A DNA stretch of 64,000 nucleotides from Blasia pusilla (lineage: Eukaryota > Marchantiophyta > Marchantiopsida > Blasiales). Both the position numbers and the translations under genes were made by a program. The stretch covers positions 48,794,001 through 48,858,000 of the forward strand of contig CM114271.1 of NCBI GenBank assembly GCA_050084515.1, in the 5' to 3' direction. Positions 24,271 to 34,202 of the stretch are shown here, one piece after another (position 1 is the stretch's first letter; each line of letters starts with the position of its first letter). Below the pieces are notes generated by a model that ran no database searches, had not been told where the DNA came from, and saw only the letters and a program-made list of their open reading frames with translations.

Positions 24271-24560
24271 AATCGAAAGCCATAACCATCTAGGGCAGGA
24301 TTGATTGAGCCATAACCATCCTAGGGCAGGATTTGATTGACCTCGGGTTACAAAGCGGCTTTATTACTTCTTAGTTCCGGCTCGTGTGTGAATAAGCTAG
24401 GTCCGGGGTAATGGAGACAGACGGGATCCAACGTCGCGTTCAGGAAATCTCGGAGCCGGATGTGCCCGGATATCTAGCTCGGATATGTGGCTCAGTGACA
24501 CTTATATCCGCGCAGTCACGGTGAACGTGGTTACTACGGCGAGATTTGTGCGAGGCTACT
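24271..24560 (+). repeat. dispersed repeat, copy A (inverted partner at 32675-32890)
   Basis: This segment matches the reverse complement of 32675-32890 over most of its length. Shared words include CGAAAGCCATAACCAT, CCTCGGGTTAC, GGCTTTATTACTT and TTAGTTCCGGCTCGTGTGTG. It also contains a private tandem duplication of about 26 bp (24288-24340, 'AGCCATAACCATC..AGGGCAGGA' twice). Both copies sit just past the 3' end of a LINE copy but in opposite relative orientation, so it is a separate repeat and not the LINE tail. Confidence 0.75.
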
Positions 24561-25478
24561 ATGACGCGTACCGGTTCGGGACTTGGTCTCGGCCTTTGAG
24601 TACGATGGATCTCTTGGACGCGGTCAGAGTTTGACGCCATTTACCAAAGGACTATATTTTCAACCGAGGCGCCATTTCTATTGCTGCTCCCGATTGCAGA
24701 TCCGTGTTCACTTGCGTCCGAAGGAGGTATGAAACTGGGCGGAAATCAACTATACCGAGGTGAGACGACTCACAATTTATTTGTGTTACATACGATTGAT
24801 TTGATTTTGTATTAGAAATACAAGCTATTTTTGTTTTAATGTACTACTAAGATGGCCAACAATTGAAATGGATTTGATCCGTACTTTATTGTTGTGTGAG
24901 CTAAATGGATTTGATCTATACATTGCGGTATGTTGTGTCAGAGACAACTTGTGTAGCACCAAATCTGAGTAGGAATCATGAGGATTTTGCGTAGCAGTAA
25001 GCAACGAACTACTCTAACCACGAATTGCAAATGTCTGTTTCCAAACACCTTATTTCGTATGGAGAAATGGATAGTGTCAATTCATTAGAAGTACATATCA
25101 CTCTAGGCATTTAGACCGTTTTAATTATTGTGTTGCTCACATGAGTCCTATAAAGTGAAACCAATTGACAAAAGGCTTGTTCTCACACCTATAAGTGCAG
25201 ATTAAAGTAATTTGGATAAATTTGGTCACATGCTTTATGAACCCTGGCCCTCCCCCATTGCAATTATCTCTGAATGTGAATGATGTTGTTCAAAATCTAT
25301 ATGTCAACGCACTCTTGATTTTGAAGTAACGAATTAATAAAATAATCGTTTGTGGATATGTGTTACTAGGTCCTTAAGGTGAACGCTCTTATTATGTGCA
25401 TATGAGAGATTGTCTTAAGATTTGTATCTCAGAAACCCCATTTTTCCATAGTACATAACATGTGATACTTCACTTATC
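24561..25478. other. AT-rich DNA upstream of the Mutator-like gene
   Basis: No coding frame is recognisable. It may hold the 5' end of the Mutator-like element that follows. I looked for a terminal inverted repeat pairing with the 28-31 kb side and found none by eye. Confidence 0.35.
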
Positions 25479-28294
25479 ATGTCTAGGTTAATTTCATATT
25501 GTTCTACTCTATCTTGTGATGTTATCCAAAAACCTCAGGCAAGGCCTTTCAACAAGCATGCTCTAACTCACTACGGACCTAAACAAGAAGCCTGGATAGA
25601 GGCATCTCGATTCCCTCATTTCTTATTGGGAGAGGAGCGTTTGAAACATTTCCAAACGCAATTCAAGAAAACCAAGTCAGACGTGAATCATTTTTTGGGC
25701 CCCACTATTTACTATTGGTATGCATATGGCCCACAAGATTGGCGGAAGGCAGTGTGGAAGAATTACCCCTTGAGATATTCTAGAAGAACAATCAGAAGGA
25801 AGGGAGGAAAGGGAGTATGCCTGACATCCATCGTAGACGTCTTGGTTTAGCACAAGGAAGGGGCAGGCAATGTCACTTTGTTGTTATAGCTTCCTATAAT
25901 AGGCCTGGTTGCATGTAAATCCGGTTCCTTCACCCACAACCAAGGTTGTATGTGGACAAAATCCGTGTCCATGGACTTATGTTCGTCCTATGGAAGGACT
26001 TTTCTGCATGGCCCGACCTTTTCCTCCTTTCTCATTCCCCTTACTTGCCTTCGTGTTCCATACTCCCCCGTTTCTTCCTCCCTCCACCTCCACTCCCTCC
26101 TCCCTCATTGATCCTCTCATCCTTGCCTTGCCTTCCATCATGGACTAGAGGTGTGGGTCCCACCTCTTGGAACATGTCCATGGTCATGTCCAGACTTGTC
26201 TGTCCATGTCCGTCCTAAGGAAGGACTTGTCCGCTTTTGTGCAACCATGCTCGCAACACATTGATAAATCTTGTAGCATATGCCATGGTGATTTAGACAG
26301 AACAACTTCAATTGCCAATGTTGAAATTGCTCCCAAGTTGAGCCCCACATGTCGAGACTTTGTGGAGCGTTTGCTGCACGTGAATATAAGCCTGCTCCAT
26401 ATCATGAGGATGCATACCAAATACATTAGAGAAGAAATTGGGGAGAAGTCTACTAGTTCACATACATTAGGGAGAGATGCAATGCTCACTTATCAGGATA
26501 TTTTAAACATTAAAAGTGCCATCAGAAGGCGAGAAGGAGGATATGATGCGATCGTAGTTCAGATGTGGGTCCGAACGCATGAAGACCACCTCCTTTTGTA
26601 CATACCTTTTGACCCCATAGGCATGGAACCATTTGCACTAGTCTTCTCCATCCCATGGATGTTACAAAATCTAGTCAGATTTGGAGATGGAGGGGTGATT
26701 AGCATGGATGCCACACATGGCACCAATACATATGAGGTATGTCATAGTCCCCTGTGTAGCCGAACTCGGTTTCAGGGCCATTATATAAAACTTGTAGCCT
26801 TGCAAGACTAATGGAGTTGTTCAGGAATTTGTGTATATTTTTTATATCTGCCCTGAACCCTTTTGATTTGCAGTTCATATACGTATTTTCTTCAACTCAT
26901 GGCAAGCACTACCGTTATGTTTGTTCGTGGCAATCATCTGATATGGGAACACACTTTGCGCAAATCACCACTTGAGTATTGTCGATATTCCTTTGTTCTG
27001 AGGAAGTGCAAGATACTTTCAATCCAAAGGAGTTGGTAAGTGACTATTTAAAAATCAGCATGTATACCATATGCATGTCATGTCCGTTTTCACATTTGCT
27101 AGCTCTAAGTTTTTTGGTATGGAGACTACAGATCCCGAGCATATGTCTTTGGAGTTAATTCGTAAATATGCAAAAACTAAGGAGCACTTTTTCAAATACT
27201 ATGCTGGATATTGGCACCCAAAATTGTACTCATGGGCGAAAGGATACCGAAATGAAGCCAGGTTTGCACAAGATACCAACGTTGCTATTGAAAGGTGGCA
27301 CGCAACACTCAAGATACATCTTAGAGCAAGCATGCCTACCAAAGGCACAAGAAAGATTATTCGGCTACTACAGATGCTAACTAATGAAATCAAGGATATC
27401 TTTTGGTACATGGCACTTTTGAAGTCTCAAGGGAGGATTCGGAACAAGGCGATCCAAAAAGGTCATGAATACCGCGATACAAAATGCTAAAGCAATTCCA
27501 AATTCGCATGTGAGCTTTTAGAATCATAATGGCACCAAGTATGGGAAGGTGTTGAGTAAATCAAAGCCTGATTTGTGGCATTTGATATGCAACTATGACT
27601 CCAAGAATGCAGTGTGCACTTGCCCACATGCTCAAGAAGGATTCACATGCAAGCATCACGTAAGGCACTCGTTTAGTTCCACAATCCAGCTGCAATAGCT
27701 TGCAATCCATGATGTAGGAAAAATCTGCTATTAAATCTGCTAATTCGGGTGTTCTTGCACATTTTCTCACTTCATCTCCCATTGAAACAAGTGAAGTGTT
27801 TATTGTTGTCTGGGAGCACAGAGGCGGATATTCTTTTATTTCTCAGTACAAAGTTTGGAAGCAAGTGTGGAGGTCTTGAGAGTCTTGCAAATGCCAAAGC
27901 ATTAGCCCTTGCCCCTCGACCAGAAAGCAATGGAATTTACGGAGAGAAAACTAAACCCATATTTCCATATGACCAGGCCAATCAAGATGCTTATGAATTC
28001 GAAAACCCTTTGGAATCTTTGCAAGCTATTGAAAGCATGTGGAATAAATTGTTGTCTATCATCAAAGACACCGACTCAAACCAACTTCTGCAAGACCATA
28101 CTCTACAGCAAGTCACATCCATGTACGAGTCCTTGCTGACTTTGAAGGCAAGGATTGATTGCAATGTTGGAGTGGCTCCAACTCCAATGCAACCAAGGGC
28201 AACCTTCAGTGAAGATAGGCCACTTAACAAGTCTCTAAACACAAGGTGGACTGGGTTGAAGCTTTACACCATAAGTCTCAAAAGCATCCCATGA
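25479..28294 (+). pseudogene. Mutator-like (MULE) transposase with SWIM zinc finger, degraded
   Basis: Plus-strand pieces occur in MULE order. An N-terminal region is at 25479-25847 (YWYAYGPQDWRKAVWKNYPL). At 26167-26736 a pre-catalytic region leads into the first catalytic Asp block (ISMDATHGTNTYE), directly before a possible intron (GTATGT at 26737, acceptor ..TTTGCAG near 26874). A C-terminal core at 27071-27490 contains NVAIERWHATLK. A SWIM finger lies at about 27616-27660 (CTCPHAQEGFTCKH, i.e. C-x-C-x8-C-x-H). The tail at 27780-28294 (VKCLLLSGSTEADILLFL) follows a likely intron. A stop (TGA) breaks the catalytic segment after 26880, and the catalytic region is incomplete. The SWIM finger probably binds nucleic acid. 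It could instead be a poorly resolved intron-containing domesticated transposase, but the stop argues against that. Confidence 0.7.
25979..26235. repeat. 28-bp direct repeat flanking about 200 bp of C-rich DNA
   Basis: 'CGTCCTAtGGAAGGACTT' near 25984-26001 recurs as 'CGTCCTAaGGAAGGACTT' near 26211-26228, each with similar flanks. In translation they read MFVLWKDFSA and MSVLRKDLSA. The DNA between is strikingly C-rich, unlike the surrounding gene. This may be a local duplication or an insertion inside the MULE reading frame. Confidence 0.6.
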
Positions 28295-28298
28295 ACAT

Positions 28299-28718
28299 TC
28301 AAAGTACCGTGCGTGGCCCGTGACACGCTGCCCATGAATGCCGTGCATATATGGCATCCAAAAATAACCCTGCAGCGTCTACTAAACCCTTCCTAGTCTC
28401 TACATCTACCTCCAAAATATTTGTGCAAGTCTGGTTGGGAAGCCACACGGCTAACATGTGGGCAATGGCAAATTTTAAACGCCAAAACATGTCTCTTTCT
28501 GGTCCTTTCTTAGGGGCAAACACAGGGAGCATGGAGTGTGCTGCCTTGATCCAATCCGAAGCCACAGATGGTTGATGCAAGGCAGACAACATGTGGTGAA
28601 TCTCCCCAAAGTGGGATTGAGTAGCCAAACATGACCATGGAACAAGCTTCTTTTGGGATATAATGTGACCCTCAAGAACAAGGATCAGGTCTTGTTGTGG
28701 AGGAGTGTCCAATAGCAC
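28299..28718 (-). CDS. unrecognised open frame convergent with the MULE gene, part 1
   Basis: A minus-strand frame of 139 codons ends only 4 bp from the end of the plus-strand MULE frame. It contains no motif I know (for example LAVWLPNQTCTNILEVDVE). Composition is balanced, with few runs, so it looks more protein-like than most frames nearby. It could be an exon of the same gene as the frames at 28921-29163 and 29263-29724. Convergent second genes are known in Mutator elements (mudrA/mudrB of maize), but I see no sequence resemblance to mudrB. Confidence 0.35.
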   Translation of the reverse strand: MLLDTPPQQDLILVLEGHIISQKKLVPWSCLATQSHFGEIHHMLSALHQPSVASDWIKAAHSMLPVFAPKKGPERDMFWRLKFAIAHMLAVWLPNQTCTNILEVDVETRKGLVDAAGLFLDAIYARHSWAACHGPRTVL

Positions 28719-28920
28719 TCCAGCAACTAGCCTACTATGCTTTTGTGCTTTCTATGCTTAGCCAATGACCGCCTCCTCTGCCCTACATGTACTCATCTAT
28801 TCACATTTTTTCTCAACACTTGTTATTGGTGGAGTCCGGTTTCCCTCTGGAAGAACTTGTGTGACAACAACTCAGACTAATGGGTTAGAATCACTTGTCA
28901 TCAACCAAATAGAAATGGCC

Positions 28921-29724
28921 CTAAATGGCATGCAAAATAAAAAATGGATGCACAACCTTACTTGCAAGTCTCATGACGGCCATGGAACTGATCACCTCCA
29001 AAAAGTCCAATATCATGGGAGGCGCAAACCCGTCAACGCGTTCGTGAATGTCAATTTCCTCAACAAGGTATATTTTTTTTGGTGTCAACCCGAGCACCCA
29101 CGGCGGTGACCCTCTAGAATCTCTGAGCAATACCCTCCTTTTCAATCTCAACAAAAAAATCACCTCGGCTATATAGTTTTTCTTTGCCCCATTGAAGGCC
29201 TCCTTGATGTATGGGATAATTGTGGCTTTGTATGAACCTCTCTCTTCAGAAACAACTATGAACTATGTTTTACGTAGGTTCTGGAAGAAACAATCCAACC
29301 ATACATGACTACCAAGTTTTCTTGCTTTGGGCGATAATTCTATCAGATAATCAAGTCTATCTGCAAGAGAGTGCAAGCACTCGTACACACCTAAAGGGAT
29401 CCCTAAAATAATCAAGTCTTCTAGGTAGGACACATTCTCGCCATGACTACGTTTACAAATGACATCCTTCAAGAAGAAATCAGGGTCACCGTTGCTGTGG
29501 AATATGTTGTTCACCCACGTATCAACATTACATACCCCTCCAGCCAAATACTTACTAATATTTTCCGGACCCCTAAACCCAATCTGTAGGTCTCTAAATT
29601 TTCCTACATCCAAAAATTTGGTAGTTGGGATGCTCATAGCCACCCAACAGCCTGCCGAAAGCACCCTACAACTACGAACAATGGATGCCACTGAACCCCT
29701 CGAGGAACCCTGGAACCTTGCCAC
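28921..29724 (-). CDS. unrecognised open frames convergent with the MULE gene, part 2
   Basis: Two minus-strand frames (29724-29263, 153 codons; 29163-28921, 80 codons, extendable upstream to about 29250) have protein-like composition and may be exons of one gene. Segments include GFRGPENISKYLAGG, DLIILGIPLGVYECLHSL and RLDYLIELSPKARKLG. Upstream codons to about 29750 stay open without a Met. I do not recognise a family. It may be a transposon accessory gene or a host gene fragment. Confidence 0.35.
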
Positions 29725-29829
29725 ACATTCATCAAGAATCAGAGAATTTAGTGTCGGATCTGAGTGTGTAACCTATTCCATATGCATTTATACATGTAGG
29801 TGTCATTTGCCATGACAGCATCAGTGGTT

Positions 29830-31440
29830 GGTATTTATGTTTACCAACCCTTCCTATGCCATGACTTGTAAGCATATGACTAAACCTATATCCAAATAGT
29901 CTTGGTTATGTGGTGGCAAGGGATTTTGCTGCACACATACATGGTGCATGGTCCATCTATTCAGCCTAGTCTTTGCATCAAACTCGGCACTGAATAGTAC
30001 TATGGAAATGTTGAAGGATAAATAAATTTACACTTGTTTAGACTTGCAGTCCATGGCAGTTCACCTTTGGCCTGCCACTTAAAACAATTCATAAAGGTTC
30101 TTGTTCCCAACCTGAATTTTTGATCCGAGACTTACATGTCATCCACTTCCCCCATGAGCTTTTCTTTTCTTGTGAGTGTGAAAGTCTACAAGGCTGGGAT
30201 GAGAGGGAGTGGAATCTCTAGCGGCTTTGCTGCTGATTGAGTTCATTTATTTGGTTTACATTTCAGCAAGGATTGTGGTGAAAATGCACACATACAAACC
30301 ATACATGCATTTATAGATGGGATTTGCACCTTTGGTAACATCTAGATATAGTCTTCATACAAGTGACCACTTAACCCACTACCGAAATTCAGGGTTTAAG
30401 GGAACACGAATGCTAGGAAAATGTGAAGGCTTCGGCAAGTGTGAGGAAATGCATTCATGACAGCCAAAAAATTGCAAATTAGACGCACAGACTCCACGGC
30501 TCATTGAATCTCAAAATTTCGAATGATTGATAGAGGAATTCTACAGCATTGTAATCAACTAATGTGGAAATATACTAAGCGAGTTAAATCCTACCTATTA
30601 TCCAAACATGGAAAACATACCAAAAACCCGTGGCTTCGCTCTTGCATATGAGACGCTCCCCGACGGCCTTAGGCTCGCTTGTTTAGCATGTAAGAGTCGG
30701 AACACGTACAACGCTGCGCGAAAAAAAAGGTTCCTCAAAATGTTCAACTCTCTACGCGACAACTTTCAAAAATTTCCGAAGCCACTCCACTCGGAGTTGC
30801 TTGCTGGACCCACTTCCCTCCCGACTATGTCTTGCAAACCTTCCCTACAACGCCGTAGCAGACGAAGCAGATCGATGGTGAAACGAATGTAAATACAACA
30901 GCCACTATCACTCAAAATCAATCCAAGTCGAGGGTAAGACGATGCATATCATGAAACCAAGCTAACTACAACGGCGGTGATCTGCAAGAGAGGCTTGAAC
31001 TTCCAGCTCCACTCCGAAGCAGCGTTGATCCGCAACAGGCAGCTCGGAGCTAGAAACACTCACCTAAATGCTCACGGATGCTTGATAAGCCCAGACCAGC
31101 TAAATTCTTAGGCTCACACCTTCGCTCAACACTTTGCTGAAACGAAAATCTAGCGGATGCACCTAAAATCTGAAGCGGATGCAGCTAAAATCAGCTCCTC
31201 TTGAAAGCCATAATCAGCTTTGCCCGACCTTCGATCCGCCCGTGGCTGTGCTCCTTCAATCCGCCCAGACCTTTGACGCCCAACCTTTGATCTGCTCGCC
31301 TGCCACTTTGCTCCTTCGATCTGCCTCAACCCCGAACGTCTTCCTCCGACGCCCGTCTCCTTGCGTACCTCATTTAGGGTTAACCGCGCCCGGGCGATAT
31401 ACTTTTCGCAACACGGGGTACCACGCCCTCTTGGCGTCTC
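29830..31440. other. unrecognised stretch between MULE-associated ORFs and LINE copy 3
   Basis: A plus-strand frame at 30608-30892 (94 codons, start MENIPKTRGF, basic C-terminus) has protein-like composition but no known domain. At about 31200-31340 there are short imperfect repeats of 'GATCYGCYC' phrases. Nothing else can be supported. Confidence 0.35.
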
Positions 31441-32650
31441 CAGATTTTTTTTAGGGAGTTGGGCCACTGTAGCACCCTCCTTTGCTCCCGATTTTTTGTT
31501 AGGAATAGACCGCTACTTTTATTGTATGTTTCCCAGGTTGAGGATGGTATTTTCCCACTTCAGTCTTCACTCACAGCTTGTAGAGACTCCCTTCTTGTTA
31601 AGGCTAGAGCAGTTCTTCCCGCTTTGTCTTCCCTAGTTACCTCTGGGCAGTCTGGGCTCCAATCTTCTTTGATGGAAGCCCACTTTGATGCATTGTTTAG
31701 AGCTACTATGTCGGACAGGAATATCCCCATGGAGGTTCGGGCCCGTATTCGCTCTTGCTCCGGAAAGGGGGCAGGCTCATGGGTGGGGGAACGTACCCTC
31801 ATCCCGGCTTTCCGCATCGCACCACTTACCTATACTACAGCGATGCGGTTCCGACTGGGCCTGCCCCCAACCAAAAGTGGTTGGTTCGACACATTGCGAG
31901 TGTCGCCGGAGTCTGGATCCACTTGGTGTGCATTTGGCACGGTGTCCAGTTGGGGGTGAGAGGATAGCCACTCACGATGCAGTGCGGGATATTATGTTCT
32001 CTATTGCCCGGGAGAGTGGATTCCACGTACAGAGAGAGAGGCACTACTCCATGCGCGATTCCCTTATCCGTGCTGATCTTATATGACGAGGGAGTTTGAG
32101 GTGGTGGTAGCAGTTGTTGTAGTGACGGATCCTACGTGTGAGGCGGTGCGAGCCCAAGTAGTGGCACAAGGGAGATTGCTACAAGGAGCGGTGGCGGCGG
32201 CGGTCAAGAAGACCCACATTTATAGTCGACTTCATGACGGACATTGATTTATCCCCCTAGCCATTGAGATGATGTACGGGGCTATGGGGGAGAGGTTTGA
32301 CTCTCTCCTTACGGATTGCGCCCATCATCTCCAATCGAGAAATGGGTTGTCCTTAGTCACTACGATACTTTATTGTAGGCAACGGGTCTCCATAGCTTTG
32401 CGGCGTGCCCAGGAAAATGGGCTTTTGCGGCGGGCTCAAGCGGTTGGAGACGCCAATGCTAGAGGCCCACTTAGTAGTAGTCATAGTTCTCTATGTGTTG
32501 CTGATATTGTCTGTGCTGTTGGTGATTTTGGTGGTTAGATGGGAAAGCCCCCTTCTTTCTCCTCGGTCCGGTTTTGGCACCTTGAGATTTTTTTTTCCTC
32601 TATGCCCCCTCATTTGTATCGTGATGGGTTTCCCATCCTATTTTTTATAT
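31440..32650 (+). pseudogene. LINE retrotransposon C-terminal half, copy 3 (plus)
   Basis: This is the best-preserved of the three LINE copies. The plus strand reads LFVSQVEDG-like blocks, FPLQSSLTACRDS and NIPMEVRARIRSCSGKG at 31459-31860. The CCHC finger (CECRRSLDPLGVHLARC) lies at about 31885-31935, then THDAVRDIMFSIARESGFHV and, after a frameshift, VVVVTDPT at about 32115. A last block at 32269-32538 reads MYGAMGERFDSLLTDCAHHL. The copy is 5'-truncated, as is usual for LINEs, beginning abruptly at about 31440. Frameshifts near 31880 and 32085 make it inactive. Confidence 0.75.
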
Positions 32651-32674
32651 ATATATTATTACCCATCTCTCTTG

Positions 32675-32890
32675 GAACAACCACGTCCGTCCACGCTCAC
32701 CGTAACCACGCTGCATATCCGAGTTGGATATCCGAGCCCATCCGGCTCCGATATTTCCTAAACGCGACATCGGACGCAGTCCCTCACACACGAGCCGGAA
32801 CTAAAAAGTAATAAAGCCACCTCGTAACCCGAGGGCAATCAAAGCCTGGCCTCGGATGGTTATGGCTTTCGGATTTAATTGCGAATTCAG
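32675..32890 (-). repeat. dispersed repeat, copy B (inverted partner of 24271-24560)
   Basis: The reverse complement of this segment matches 24271-24560, including the words listed there. It follows the 3' end of LINE copy 3 after a short AT run (32643-32660). The two copies are about 8 kb apart in opposite orientation. Confidence 0.75.
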
Positions 32891-34202
32891 GATCTATAGT
32901 AGGGACCGTAATCAATGTTCACAAAATCCCACAAGCATGGGAATATTCAATCGATTTTTCATGGCCAAACTTATCACCCTTAGTCTCATGTACGTTCACA
33001 ATAGGAATATGGCATCTGAAGGGACGAGGCGCCATCACCCGCTAGGCTCCTGGCCAAAGCTGTAACGTCCAGGACTTTCTGTTCACCGTGAACCAGGAGG
33101 CCACCAGTGGCAAGCCTTATTGAAACTGAGCCTCTCTTTTGTCCAAGCATTGTCTCTCCGAAAGAGCAGGACGGACCGTCAGACGTCCTACTGTAATGGA
33201 CAGACGCATCACTTGTGCGATGATACGGACAACTTTAAATATATCCAGAAAATATGTCCACTTTGGATGGGATTGAACAGTATTAGTGACGCTGATGAAC
33301 TGACGCGTTATCATTCGCAAATCCCCAACGCTTTCTCCTGAAATCCGTGATTATTAGTACATTTCTCGATCGAATTCGGGTCGTCGGATGGCAGGAGGCG
33401 GATGATTTTTGAGCTCTCGTCCGTGGCCATGGGATTGCTCTCTAGACGCTTTTCCGCTTTTAATATTATCATGGTGGATGGCTGGTTCCCCGGATCCCAT
33501 CGGTTTTCAATTTCGCCTGCGCCTACTTTCTTCCCGGCTCTTGGAGTCTTTTTCAACGCATGCAATCAAGCAGTCAAGCAGCAGCCCACTGGGCAGTACA
33601 ACACCTTTTGGAGATGAGAGATTTGCAGGGCAAACCTTCCATTCATTAATACTATTATGCTCCGTCGAGGAACGTGGGGCAAGAATCGAACATTCCATGG
33701 AAGATTTTTCGGGTGATCGGATAAGTTCTGCGGTGTGGGTGGTGAATTCATAGCGACATGTCACGGTATAGGAACGGAATCACGGCAGATGACTGTCACA
33801 CGCGCTTGCTTCAAGATAATGTTTCGTCTTTTTTCTTTTTAAAAGGAAGAGGTGAGTGTAATGGATTGGCACCATTACGTACTTAAAAGGGAGCTTTGGA
33901 GTGTGATCTGCCAGATCAGAGCAGACCAGACGGGAACAGTCGTAGTGTGCTTCTCTGTTCTGCTCTGCAATACACCGTACCTTCAAAGCTGCGCGCTAGA
34001 CGATCTAGTCTTTAGGGAGTAGATCGTTGATAGGCTGCACCTGAAGCCCTCCGGGTTGAACAGCGCAGTTCACGATCTATCCAGGGTCGAGGGGCCAGCC
34101 ACCGAGGGTGTCAATTTGCACAAATTGAGAGCGTGTACAAGACCCTGCTGCCGAACTGTTCTTCCACACCTTCGCAAGCTGTGGAAATACAGTTTGAAAA
34201 GT
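32891..34202. other. upstream region of the reductase gene
   Basis: No recognisable coding sequence. The GC-balanced stretch from about 33360 has overlapping frames on both strands (33409-33753 plus, 33507-33764 minus) without family resemblance. This should contain the promoter and 5' UTR of the reductase gene. I cannot point to a convincing TATA box. Confidence 0.4.
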
